From positions 1-18,625 of the forward strand of contig DASUNJ010000799.1 in NCBI GenBank assembly GCA_036277235.1: a stretch of 18,625 nt of DNA, in the 5' to 3' direction. Source of the stretch: DATMER01 sp036277235 (GTDB lineage Bacteria; Acidobacteriota; Thermoanaerobaculia; Multivoradales; UBA5704). The notes below the pieces were generated by a model. The model was given only the letters and a program-made list of their open reading frames with translations. It was not told the DNA's origin and made no database searches. A program made the position numbers and the translations under genes. How positions within the stretch are numbered: position 1 is the first letter of the stretch; the number at the start of each line of letters is the position of its first letter. This document shows positions 6,648 to 14,929 of the stretch, piece after piece.

Positions 6648-6843
6648 GGGAGATCCTTCGCGCCGTTTCCAACTCAATGCGCTCCTGGTCCCACTCGGGG
6701 TGCTCGGCTGCAAGATGGCTGGCGAGCATGCGGCGCGCCGAGGCGAACATGTCGCTCGCAATCTTCAGCCGCTCCGCACCCGTCATCCGGCGCAGGATAC
6801 TCGCCATCTCGTCGTCGACGACATCCCAATCCTCTCTTGCCAT
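6634..6843 (-). CDS. Small partner protein (69 aa) of the nucleotidyltransferase
   Basis: A 69-aa, highly charged, helical protein containing MTGAERLKIASDMFASARRM, then LASHLAAEHPEWDQERIELE and ending TARRISHGNV. I know this type (AERL...ARRML...HPEWD...ARRISHG) only as a short uncharacterised protein; here it precedes and overlaps a nucleotidyltransferase gene by 14 bases, the arrangement of toxin-antitoxin pairs. An antitoxin-like or substrate-presenting role is a guess. The frame stays open upstream through the 42-bp repeat array to 7191, but ATG 6843 is the supported start: before it the sequence is pure repeat, and a -10 element sits exactly six bases upstream, making the transcript leaderless. 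Confidence 0.75.
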   Translation of the reverse strand: MAREDWDVVDDEMASILRRMTGAERLKIASDMFASARRMLASHLAAEHPEWDQERIELETARRISHGNV

Positions 6844-6855
6844 GGCCGTATTGTA
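6841..6855 (-). promoter_or_regulatory. Leaderless-type -10 element
   Basis: On the minus strand TACAAT (6850-6855) is followed by six bases (ACGGCC) and the ATG at 6843, so the first A of the start codon falls where +1 is expected. There is no Shine-Dalgarno sequence. A GGGGA-GCG-TCCCC hairpin (6858-6870) sits just upstream, in the spacer region, where no convincing -35 is seen. Confidence 0.5.
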
Positions 6856-6882
6856 TCGGGGACGCTCCCCAAGCTTCAGGGC

Positions 6883-7220
6883 CCCTCCCAATTTCAGGGG
6901 GCAGCCATTGCCCCCCAAAATCGGACGCAACAAATTCAGAGGGCAGCCACTGCCCTCCGAATTTGGACCAGGTAATTTAGAGGGGCAACCACTGCCCTCC
7001 GAATTTGGACGAGGTAATTTCAAGGGGCAGCCGGTGCCCTCTGAATTTGGATGACCCCATTTCAAGGGGCAGCCACTGCCCTCCGAATTCGGGAGACGCA
7101 ATTTCAGGGGGCAGCGACTGCCCTTTGAATTTGGATGGGAAGAATTCAGGGGGCAGTCGCTGCCCCCTGGAATTGGATGGTAGAAATTCAAGGGGCAATC
7201 GCTGCCCCCCGAAATTGGAA
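6883..7220. repeat. Eight-unit array, exact 42-bp period, alternating palindromes
   Basis: The anchor GCAR occurs at 6901, 6943, 6985, 7027, 7069, 7111, 7153 and 7195, always 42 bp apart, with no indel. Each unit has a GC-rich palindrome (GGGGCAG-CCA-CTGCCCC type, centre 5 bp after the anchor) and a weaker AT-rich one (GAATTTGGA, about 6 variable bases, AATTTC), whose centre is 21 bp further on. The GC-rich stem shows paired changes: GAGGGCAG with CTGCCCTC in the unit at 6943, and AGGGGGCAG with CTGCCCCCT in the unit at 7153. The end units are degenerate. The array fills the gap between the stop of RND permease 2 (7248) and the promoter of the 69-aa gene. Its open minus-strand frame encodes a 14-residue repeat (PNSEGSGCPLKL type), which I take as a by-product. 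Confidence 0.9.
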
Positions 7221-7247
7221 CGTCCGGGAACCTTCGGGATCGACTCC

Positions 7248-10200
7248 CTACGCCTCGGCGGCCTCCGCGGAGACGGCGGGCTTTGCGGCCGAGCCGTTCC
7301 AGAGAGAGCGCATCCAGGCGGCGAGCCCTTCAACCCGGAGAGTGATGTACGGCAAAGCCAGCAGAGTCAGGACACAGGAAGACATCAGGCCCCCCATCAC
7401 GGTGCGGGCCAGGGGGAAGTAGAAGAGATCCCCCACCGCCGCTCCCCCCCAGGCCAGAGGCAGCAGGCCGAGGATGGTGGTCGCGGCGGTCATCAGCACC
7501 GGGCGCAGACGGTCGCGTCCCGCCTGGATGATCGCTTCGTCGCGCGGCATCCCGGCCTTGCGGAGCTGGTTCAGGTGGTCCAGCAGCACGATGCCGTTGT
7601 TCACCACGACGCCCATCAGGATCAGCAGGCCGATCTGGGCCATCATGTTGAACGGCGTGCGCGTCGCGGCCAGCAGCCAGACCGCTCCCGGCAGCGCGAA
7701 GGGGATCGAGAACAGGATCGCGAAGGGCTGCGCCAGCGACTCGAAGAGCGACGCCATCACGAGGTAGACCAGGGCCAGCGCCAGGAGGAAGTTGATCGCC
7801 ATCTGCTGTCCCTGGCCGTCCTGCTCCAGGATGCGGTCGTCCCAGGACCAGGAGTAGCCCGGCGGCAGGTTGAAGGCGTCCATCAGCGCGCCGATCCGCT
7901 CCTTGGAGCCGTCCCAGTCGTCGCCCTCGTAGACCGCGCGCACCTCGGTTTTCACCTTGCGGTTCTCGCGCTGGATCTCCTGCTCGCGCGTGATCACCTG
8001 GAAGCTGGCCACGTCGCCAAGCAGCACGGGCGTGCCGCCCGCGTTCGTGACCTGCATGCGCTTCAGGTCTTCGAGGCTCGTGCGGTCCTCCTGGCGCAGG
8101 GCGAGCCAGGTCTCCACTTCGTGATCGCCGGCGTTGAAGCGCCGGAGGCGCATGCCGCCGAGAGTGAACGAAAACAGGTTGGAGATGTCCTGCGCGCTCA
8201 TGCCGAGCCGCATGGCCTTGTCGCGGTCCACCGTGACCTGGACCTCGCGCCGGCCGCGGTGGATCGGCGAGGTGATGTCTTCCACTCCGTCGATCGTGGC
8301 GAGCCGGCGCTCCGCCTCCTCGGCGAGCTTGCCCAGCACTTCGCTGTCCTGGCCGAAGAACTTGACCGCGAAGAAGGTGCTGCTCCCCCCCGCCTCGGCC
8401 GCGTCGTCCTCGAACTGCAGCTTCACGCCGGGGATCCTGGGCAGGGCGTCGCGCAGCTTGGAGCGCAGGTCCTGCATCTCGGTGTCGGTGAGGTCGGCCC
8501 GCGCCAGGGTGATCGTCGTGCCCGCCTCGTTCTCGACGTAGTAGCTGTAGAGCCCCTTGACCAGGAAGCGCTCGGCGTTGGCGTTGAGAAAGGTTTCCAC
8601 CTGGTTCACCGCCCGCTCGCTGTCCGACTTGTAGGAAAAGTCGGCGAACTCGTATTCGATCCGCAGGCGCTCGTTCGTGGTCGCCGAGAACATGCCCGTC
8701 TGCACGAGGTCGAGCGGGAAGGGGGCGATCCCCACGCCGATCGCCGCCACGACCAGGAAGCCGGTGGCCTTGCGGTGCCGCAGCGTCCAGCCGAGCATGC
8801 GGGCGTAGCGCTCCTCCAGCCAGGTCACCGACGGCACCGGCTTCGGCGGCTTGACCTTGAGGAAGTGTGCCGAGACCAGCGGAATCAGGGTGAGGGAGGA
8901 GAACAGCGAGGCGATCATCGCCAGGCTGAGCGCGATCCCCACCTCCTTGAGGAAGATCGTGAGCTGGTTGCTCGCGCCCAGGATCAGCGGCAGGAAGACG
9001 ATCAGCGTCGTGGCGGTCGAGCTGGTCACCGCCAGCCAGACATGGCTCGCCCCCTGGAGAGCCGCTTTCTTCGGATCGCTCTCTTTGTGCTGGCTGCGGT
9101 CGATGGATTCGAGCACCACGATTGCGTTGTCCACCAGCATGCCGACGCCGAGCATCAGCCCCATCATGGAGAGGATGTTGAGGGTCTTGCCCATGAAGTA
9201 CATCGCCCCGCAGGCCGCGATCACCGAGAACGGGATCGAGAGCGAGACGATCAGGGTCGAGTCCAGACGGCGCAGGAAGAAGTAGAGGATCAGCACGGCG
9301 AGCAGGCCGCCGATCATGCCCGACTCGGTGAGGCCGTCGATGGCGTTGGTGATCTGCTTGGCCTGGTCGTCGAAGACGAACAGCTTCACGCCTTTCAAGA
9401 GCGGGTCCTTGTCGATGTCCTCCTCGATCACCTTGCGCACGGCCGTGGCCACCTCGACCGTGTTGGCGGTCGATTCCTTGAACACGTCCAGGGCCACGGC
9501 GTAGTCGCCGTCGAGGTGGCGGCCGGTGTCGGACGGCGGCTCTTCGTAGCGGACGTCGGCGACGTCGCGGAGCCGCAGGCCGCGGTCGTCGACCGGCAGG
9601 TCCTCGATGGCCTCGATGGAGGCGAAGGCGCCGAGCGCGCGGGCCGTGTAGCGCAGGCCGCCCAAGTCCACCTGGCCGAGCACCAGGTTCTGCGACGCCC
9701 CCTGGAGCCGGTCGATGAGCCCTCCGATGTCCACGTTGTGGGCCTTGACCTTGTCGAGGACGAGGTCGATGGAGATCTCCCGCGGCGCCACGCCGTGGAG
9801 GCCCACGCGCGCCACGCCCGGGACGCGGCGGATGCGGTTGGCGACCCGGGCTTCCAGCAGCTCGAAGTTCTGCGAGAGGTTGACCCCTTCGGCCGCGATC
9901 CGCCCTTCGATCACCGGGATGTCGCTGGTGCTGAAGGAGAAGATCAGCACCTGGCCGACGCCCGCGGGCAGCGTGGGCCTGACCTGGTCCATCTTCTCGC
10001 CGACCTGCATGCGGACGATGTCGAGGTTCTTGCCCCAGTCGAACTCCATGTTGATCTCGGCGCCGTCGGCCGTGGAGCGCGAGCGCATCTTCTTGACGCC
10101 GGACAGGGTCGCGAGCGCCTCCTCCACCGGCTTGGCGATCTCCTTCTCGATCTGCGTCGGGTTGGAGTTCGGGTACGGGATCTGGATGCCGATGAACGGC

Positions 10201-10325
10201 GCGTCCACGTCCGGCAGGAAGGCCAGGGGCAGACGGCTCCAGGCGATGCCGCCGAGGACCAGCACGCTGACTAGCACCATCAGCGTGGTGACGGGACGGT
10301 TGACGGCCAGCCTTGGGAGGTTCAT
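7248..10325 (-). CDS. RND efflux permease (second of tandem pair)
   Basis: A 1025-aa inner-membrane RND-superfamily permease (AcrB/HAE1 type), expected to expel organic compounds using the proton gradient. It shows the family layout: the first membrane helix (RPVTTLMVLVSVLVLGGI) followed by LPLAFLPDVDAPFIGI, two large periplasmic regions, and the helix bundles after each. The TM4 motif is LGVGMLVDNAIVVLE, keeping the first Asp of the AcrB DD pair and replacing the second with Asn. The TM10 motif is MGVVVNNGIVLLD, where AcrB has its relay Lys; Asn takes its place, as in SwrC-like permeases. The start ATG overlaps the stop of the upstream permease (ATGA, 10322-10325), with GAGGTG about 7 bases before it. 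No outer-membrane channel gene follows; the array begins after the stop. Confidence 0.92.
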   Translation of the reverse strand: MNLPRLAVNRPVTTLMVLVSVLVLGGIAWSRLPLAFLPDVDAPFIGIQIPYPNSNPTQIEKEIAKPVEEALATLSGVKKMRSRSTADGAEINMEFDWGKNLDIVRMQVGEKMDQVRPTLPAGVGQVLIFSFSTSDIPVIEGRIAAEGVNLSQNFELLEARVANRIRRVPGVARVGLHGVAPREISIDLVLDKVKAHNVDIGGLIDRLQGASQNLVLGQVDLGGLRYTARALGAFASIEAIEDLPVDDRGLRLRDVADVRYEEPPSDTGRHLDGDYAVALDVFKESTANTVEVATAVRKVIEEDIDKDPLLKGVKLFVFDDQAKQITNAIDGLTESGMIGGLLAVLILYFFLRRLDSTLIVSLSIPFSVIAACGAMYFMGKTLNILSMMGLMLGVGMLVDNAIVVLESIDRSQHKESDPKKAALQGASHVWLAVTSSTATTLIVFLPLILGASNQLTIFLKEVGIALSLAMIASLFSSLTLIPLVSAHFLKVKPPKPVPSVTWLEERYARMLGWTLRHRKATGFLVVAAIGVGIAPFPLDLVQTGMFSATTNERLRIEYEFADFSYKSDSERAVNQVETFLNANAERFLVKGLYSYYVENEAGTTITLARADLTDTEMQDLRSKLRDALPRIPGVKLQFEDDAAEAGGSSTFFAVKFFGQDSEVLGKLAEEAERRLATIDGVEDITSPIHRGRREVQVTVDRDKAMRLGMSAQDISNLFSFTLGGMRLRRFNAGDHEVETWLALRQEDRTSLEDLKRMQVTNAGGTPVLLGDVASFQVITREQEIQRENRKVKTEVRAVYEGDDWDGSKERIGALMDAFNLPPGYSWSWDDRILEQDGQGQQMAINFLLALALVYLVMASLFESLAQPFAILFSIPFALPGAVWLLAATRTPFNMMAQIGLLILMGVVVNNGIVLLDHLNQLRKAGMPRDEAIIQAGRDRLRPVLMTAATTILGLLPLAWGGAAVGDLFYFPLARTVMGGLMSSCVLTLLALPYITLRVEGLAAWMRSLWNGSAAKPAVSAEAAEA

Positions 10326-13300
10326 GACGCCACCTCACCCCCTGTCCCCCTCTCCCACGGGAGAGGGGGGACGGCTTCGGAGGACGTCGGGACGGTTGCT
10401 TCGCCCTTGCAGTCGAGCAGGGTGTAGACGACCGGGATGACGAGCAGGGTGAGCATCGTGCCCACGGTGAGACCGCCGATCACGGTGATCGCGAGCGGTC
10501 TTTGGAGCTCGCCGCCCTCGCCCATGCCGAAGGCCATGGGCAGCAGGCCGAGGACCGTGCAGGCCGAGGTCATGAGGATCGGGCGCAGGCGGTTCAAACC
10601 GCCGTGCAGCAGCGCGTCCTCCTTGCTCATGCCCTGGTCGCGGAGCTGGTTGACGCCGTCGATGAGCACGATGGCGTTGTCCACCACGATGCCGGCGAGC
10701 ATGACCGCGCCGAGGATCGCCACCACGTCGATCGAGTGGCCGGTGAGCGCCAGCGCGCCGATCATGCCGACCGCGCCCAGCGGCACGGTGAACATGACCA
10801 CGAAGGGATGGATCAGCGACTCGAACTCGCAGGCCATGACCAGGTAGACCAGGAAGAGCGCCAGCAGGCCGGCCAGGGTCAGCGACCGGAAGGAGCGCTG
10901 CATCTCTTCCTCCTGGCCGGAGAGCGAGGCGGTGACGTTGGCGGGGAGCGTCGCCCGGCCGATGGCGGCGCGCACGTCCGCGGCCACCTCGCCCATGCTC
11001 CGCCCCGCCAGGTTGCCCGAGATCACCGCCACCCGCTTCTGGCCGATGCGCCGGATCTCGCTCGGGCCGTCCGCGGCCGTCACGGTCGCCACGGACGAGA
11101 GCGGGATGGGAACGCCGTCCCGCTGGCCGACGATCAGGCCGGAGAGGTCGGCCACCGAGGCCCTGCCCATCTCCACCGAGCGCACGCGGATGTCGATCTC
11201 CCGGTCGCCCTGCTGGAAGCGGGTGGCGACCGTGCCCTGCACCTTGCTGCGAACCGTTTCAGCCACCTGCGACAGGTCGAGCCCGAGGCGCGTGAGCTGC
11301 TCGCGGTTGAACGCCACCTGCAGCTCGGGATTGCCCAGCTCGGCCGTGGTGCGCACGTCAACCAGGCCGGGCACGTTCTCCATGTCCTGCCGCAGCTCGG
11401 CGGCAGCCGTATGGAGCTCGACCAGGTCGTCGCCGTAGACCTCGGCTTCGATCGGCGTGCGGAAGGTGAAATAGGTCGGCCTTCCCAGCTCGAAGCGCGC
11501 CAGCTCGGAGACGGCCAGACGCTCGCGGAGCTTCGCGGCGACCGCCTCCTCGTCCTCGGGCCTGGTGCCGGGCTTCATCCGCACCTGGATGCGCGCCGCG
11601 CTCTCCCCCTCGCTGCCCGTCGAGGAGAGCGAGAGGCCGGTGCCGCCCGAAGTGCTGGCGTAGGAATCGATCCGCGGGTCGCCTTCCAGCACTTCTTGAG
11701 CGTCGGCGATGAAGCGGTCCGTGGCTTCGAGCGGCGTGCCCTCGGGCAGCTCGACCTTGAAGAAGAACTCGCCCTGCGAGAAGGCGGGCACCAGGTTGAC
11801 GCCCAGGACCGGGATCAGGAGCAGCGAGGCCAGGAACAGCGCGAGACCGAGGCCGAGCACCGTCACCTTGGAGCGCAGGGCCCAGCGCAGAGCCGGCGGA
11901 TAGGCCGCGGTGACCGCTGCCAGGCCGGCGTCGAACGTCCGCGTGATGGGCCGGAAGATCCAGCCGAAGGCCCGGCCCATCCAGGAGAGACCGCGCCGCA
12001 ATCCGCCGAGCGCCGCGCCCGGAGCGCGGTGGAAGACCATCCATCTCGCCCGCCTGGGCCAGGAGGCCGACGCATCCGGTGGCGTCGCCGTCAATCCGGG
12101 AAGCTTGCCGGCCGCTCCGGCCGCCATCAAGGGGATGAGGGTGAGCGAAATCACCAGGGAGGCCAGCAGGGAGATGGAGACGGTCACGGCCTGGTCGCGG
12201 AAGAGCTGCGCCGCCATGCCCTCGACGAACACGACCGGCACGAACACGACCACGGTGGTGAGCACCGAGGCGATGACCGCCATGCCTACCTCGGAGGCGC
12301 CGTTGCGCGCGGCCTCGACGCCGGACTCGCCCTTCTCGCGGCGCTTGTGGATGGCTTCGAGCACCACGATGGCGCCGTCGACCAGCATGCCCACGCCGAG
12401 CGCCAGACCGCCCAGGGACATGACGTTGAGGGTCGTCCCGGTCTGGTACATCAGGAAGAAGGTGGCCACGATCGACACCGGGATGGTCACCGCGATGATC
12501 AGCGTGCTGCGCAGGTCCTTGAGGAAGAGGAGCAGGACGCCGATGGCGATCAGGCCGCCCATCCAGGCGTTCTGGATCACTTCGTCGATCGAGGCGCGGA
12601 TGAAGCGCGACTGGTCGGCGCCCACCACGACCTCGACGCCTTCGGGGAGCTCCTTCTTGACGTTTTCCAGCCGCTCGTGGACCGCCTTGGCCACCGCGAC
12701 CGTGTTGGCGTCCCCCTCCTTGTAGAGGGCGAGCTCGACCGCTTCCTTGCCGGCGAAGCGGGTGACGACCTCGCGCCGCTTGTGGCCGCGCGTGACCTCG
12801 GCCACGTCGGCCAGGGTGACGTTGCGGCCTTCATGGGTGGCCAGGATCGTGGTGAGGATGTCGTCCAGGTTCTTGAACTCGTTGCGCGCCCGCACCAGGT
12901 AGCGCGCCTCGGACTCGTAGAGGCTGCCGCCGGCCTGGTTGATGTTCTCGCGCAGGAGCCGGGCACGGACGTCGTCGATCGAGAGCCCGAGGAGGGAGAG
13001 CTTGCCCTCGTCGAGCCGGACCTCGATCTCCTCTTCATAACCGCCGTTGACCTGGATCGCGGCCACGCCGCCGGTGGACTCCAGGTCGCGCTTGAGCACC
13101 TCCTCGCCGACGTAGCGCAGGCGGTAGAGGTCGTCCAATCCGGTCAGATAGATGCGGACGATCGGGTCGTTCGCCGGGTCGAAGCGCAGGATGACCGGCT
13201 TCTCGGCCTCGCGGGCCAAAGGAAGAAGGTCGAGCTTCTGGCGCACGTCGAGGGCGGCGAAATCCATGTTCCGCCCCCAGTCGAACTCCAGCGTGACCTG

Positions 13301-13567
13301 GGAGAGCCCCGGCTTGGAGACCGAGGTGATCTTCTTGACGCCGGCCACCACGCCGGCAGCCTCCTCCACCGGCCGGCTGACGAGCGACTCGACCTCGGCC
13401 GGGGCGGCGCCCGGGAAGCGGGTCTCGACCGTCAGGGTCGGATAGGAGACGTCCGGCAGCAGGTTGATGGGCAGCCGGGTGAACGCGACCGAGCCGAACA
13501 GGACCAGCGCGACCGCGCACATGGATACCGTGACCCTGCGACGCAGGGAGATCTCGACGAGCTTCAT
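10322..13567 (-). CDS. RND efflux permease (first of tandem pair)
   Basis: A 1081-aa RND permease, slightly longer than the usual 1000-1050. It begins MKLVEISLRRRVTVSMCAVA and has the family's LPINLLPDVSYPTLTVETRF after TM1. TM4 carries LGVGMLVDGAIVVLE, with only the first of the two AcrB Asp residues. TM10 carries LAGIVVDNAIVLIDGVNQL, where the AcrB Lys is replaced by Asp. A loop of about 80 residues with a Trp/Arg-rich amphipathic part (MVFHRAPGAALGGLRRGLSW) joins the two halves. The start is supported by GGAGG 5-6 bases upstream, and the gene follows the fusion protein gene by 21 bp. Two different permeases behind one fusion protein recall MdtABC, where the permeases form a mixed trimer. 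The last residues come from a REP-like palindrome. Confidence 0.92.
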   Translation of the reverse strand: MKLVEISLRRRVTVSMCAVALVLFGSVAFTRLPINLLPDVSYPTLTVETRFPGAAPAEVESLVSRPVEEAAGVVAGVKKITSVSKPGLSQVTLEFDWGRNMDFAALDVRQKLDLLPLAREAEKPVILRFDPANDPIVRIYLTGLDDLYRLRYVGEEVLKRDLESTGGVAAIQVNGGYEEEIEVRLDEGKLSLLGLSIDDVRARLLRENINQAGGSLYESEARYLVRARNEFKNLDDILTTILATHEGRNVTLADVAEVTRGHKRREVVTRFAGKEAVELALYKEGDANTVAVAKAVHERLENVKKELPEGVEVVVGADQSRFIRASIDEVIQNAWMGGLIAIGVLLLFLKDLRSTLIIAVTIPVSIVATFFLMYQTGTTLNVMSLGGLALGVGMLVDGAIVVLEAIHKRREKGESGVEAARNGASEVGMAVIASVLTTVVVFVPVVFVEGMAAQLFRDQAVTVSISLLASLVISLTLIPLMAAGAAGKLPGLTATPPDASASWPRRARWMVFHRAPGAALGGLRRGLSWMGRAFGWIFRPITRTFDAGLAAVTAAYPPALRWALRSKVTVLGLGLALFLASLLLIPVLGVNLVPAFSQGEFFFKVELPEGTPLEATDRFIADAQEVLEGDPRIDSYASTSGGTGLSLSSTGSEGESAARIQVRMKPGTRPEDEEAVAAKLRERLAVSELARFELGRPTYFTFRTPIEAEVYGDDLVELHTAAAELRQDMENVPGLVDVRTTAELGNPELQVAFNREQLTRLGLDLSQVAETVRSKVQGTVATRFQQGDREIDIRVRSVEMGRASVADLSGLIVGQRDGVPIPLSSVATVTAADGPSEIRRIGQKRVAVISGNLAGRSMGEVAADVRAAIGRATLPANVTASLSGQEEEMQRSFRSLTLAGLLALFLVYLVMACEFESLIHPFVVMFTVPLGAVGMIGALALTGHSIDVVAILGAVMLAGIVVDNAIVLIDGVNQLRDQGMSKEDALLHGGLNRLRPILMTSACTVLGLLPMAFGMGEGGELQRPLAITVIGGLTVGTMLTLLVIPVVYTLLDCKGEATVPTSSEAVPPLPWERGTGGEVAS
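10344..10372. repeat. REP-like palindrome inside the permease junction
   Basis: GTCCCCCTCTCCC, two bases, then GGGAGAGGGGGGAC form a long near-perfect inverted repeat (one bulged base). On the minus strand it encodes the last residues of permease 1 (PPLPWERGTGGEVAS), and on the plus strand HPLSPSPTGEG; both are peptides I recognise as typical translations of dispersed intergenic palindromes in GC-rich genomes. Its 3' flank (GGTGAGG) also supplies the ribosome binding site of permease 2. Confidence 0.65.
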
Positions 13568-13588
13568 GGCCGCCTCCAGCTTGTCTGG

Positions 13589-14764
13589 CTAGCGCGCCGC
13601 CTCGGCGGCGCGCTGGTCGGCGGTCTTCGTCTTTGCGGATTCGGCGAGGATCTCGACCGGCGAGCCCTGCTTGAGACTGCCCTGCCCGGCGACGATCACG
13701 CGCTCGCCCGGCTTGACGCCTCCGAGGACCTCGATGCTCTCGCCCTCCTCCAGGCCGAGCTCCACGGGGCGCTTCTCGGCGACCCCGTTCTGGACTACGA
13801 ACACGTGGGCGCTCTGCAGCTCGCGCAGGACGGCCTGGCGCGGCAGGAGCACCGCATCGGGGCGCGACTCGCGGACGACGTCGATGGTCACGAAGCCGCC
13901 GGGGCGCACGGCCGACGGTAGTGGGTTCACGGCCTCGACCGTGATTTTCACCGTGCCGGTCGCGGGATCCACCACCGGGCTGATCTGGCGGATGCGTCCG
14001 CGGAACTGGACGGCCTCGTCGGCCTTGAGCGTGATGCGGGTCTCGCGGCCGGGCCTGAGGCCGAGCACTTCGCGCTCGGGCAGGTGGATGTAGGCGACGA
14101 GCGGATCGAAGTCGGCCAGGTTGAACAGCTCCTCGCCGGCGCGCAGGTGCTGGCCCTGCTCGACGATGCGGGAGGTGATACGGCCGGAGAATGGCGCGTG
14201 GATGGCGGTCTTGCCGATGCGGTACCTGGCTTCGGCGACCTCCTGGCGGGACATCTCGTTCTCCATGCGCAGCTTCTCGAACGTCTCCTGGCTGATCAGC
14301 CCTTCCTTGAGCATGCGCTCGCCGCGCTCGTAGACCAGGCGGGCGTTCTCGGACCTGACCTGCGTCTTGGCGAGGTCGATGCCGGTGTCCTCGCGGTCGA
14401 GGGTGGCGAGGGTCTGCCCCTTGGTCACCCAGTCCCCCTCGTCCACGAACAGCCGGGCAATCCTGCCGTCGGACTCGGTGAGGACCTTGACCTCGTTGTC
14501 GGAGACCAGGTTGGCGGTCGAGCGGATGTAGGACGAGACCGTGCCGGTCTCCACCGCGGCCACGCTGACCGGGACCGGAGCCTTCTTCTTCTCTTCCTGC
14601 TTCTTCTCGTCCTTGGCCGCGTTCTTGCCGTTCGAGGCGGCGACCTTGACGACGGAGAAGCCGCCCACGAGAAGGACGAGCAGGGCGGCGACGATCCAGA
14701 GAGTGCGCTTGCGGCGCGCTTTGGTATTGGAAAGGACCTCGGGGGTCTCAGCGTTTTCGTGCAT
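13589..14764 (-). CDS. Periplasmic membrane fusion protein (RND/HlyD-type adaptor)
   Basis: A 391-aa adaptor that joins the inner-membrane permease to an outer-membrane channel. It has a membrane anchor (LWIVAALLVLLVGGFSVVKV), then a charged linker (KDEKKQEEKKKA). A split lipoyl half follows (GRIARLFVDEGDWVTKGQTL), a short coiled-coil hairpin (about residues 125-170), the second lipoyl half (IHAPFSGRITSRIVEQGQHL), a beta-barrel (ISPVVDPATGTVKITVEAVN) and the membrane-proximal C-terminus (LGGVKPGERVIVAGQGSL). ATG 14764 is chosen over ATG 14782 because AAGGAGG lies 8-9 bases before it and overlaps the earlier ATG. It is the first gene of the efflux operon. The hairpin is short, as in adaptors for SwrC-like and MdtA-like pumps. 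Confidence 0.9.
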   Translation of the reverse strand: MHENAETPEVLSNTKARRKRTLWIVAALLVLLVGGFSVVKVAASNGKNAAKDEKKQEEKKKAPVPVSVAAVETGTVSSYIRSTANLVSDNEVKVLTESDGRIARLFVDEGDWVTKGQTLATLDREDTGIDLAKTQVRSENARLVYERGERMLKEGLISQETFEKLRMENEMSRQEVAEARYRIGKTAIHAPFSGRITSRIVEQGQHLRAGEELFNLADFDPLVAYIHLPEREVLGLRPGRETRITLKADEAVQFRGRIRQISPVVDPATGTVKITVEAVNPLPSAVRPGGFVTIDVVRESRPDAVLLPRQAVLRELQSAHVFVVQNGVAEKRPVELGLEEGESIEVLGGVKPGERVIVAGQGSLKQGSPVEILAESAKTKTADQRAAEAAR

Positions 14765-14929
14765 CGGAATTCCCTCCTTCATTCGACTTTACGTCCCAGC
14801 CCGCAATAATGTTTCGGGGGGGTGCCTCTCCCCGGTCACATCGATCCGCTAGAATGTCCTTCATCATGACGGGGCCGGCGGGCCGGGCTGGCCCGTTTTC
14901 CCTGTTGGTCGGGTGGAGGATCTGTTCCC
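14765..14929. promoter_or_regulatory. Divergent control region, efflux operon / NYN operon
   Basis: This 165-bp gap must hold the promoters of both operons. On the plus strand TAGAAT (about 14852-14857) is a candidate -10, without a clear -35. Downstream, GGGCC...GGCCC followed by GTTTT (about 14874-14895) could form an attenuator-like hairpin in the NYN leader. No regulator gene is adjacent. Confidence 0.3.

Noticed and set aside
6883..7220. CRISPR array with 42-bp period
   Set aside because: The variable part is only about 6 bp; nearly the whole unit is conserved, so there is no spacer-like content.
7005..10274. 1089-codon plus-strand frame opposite RND permease 2
   Set aside because: Gln/His/Arg/Asp-rich shadow of a high-GC gene; the minus strand encodes an unmistakable RND permease.
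10502..13921. 1139-codon plus-strand frame opposite RND permease 1
   Set aside because: Same shadow effect; composition is that of the antisense of a GC-rich gene and it crosses into the fusion protein gene.
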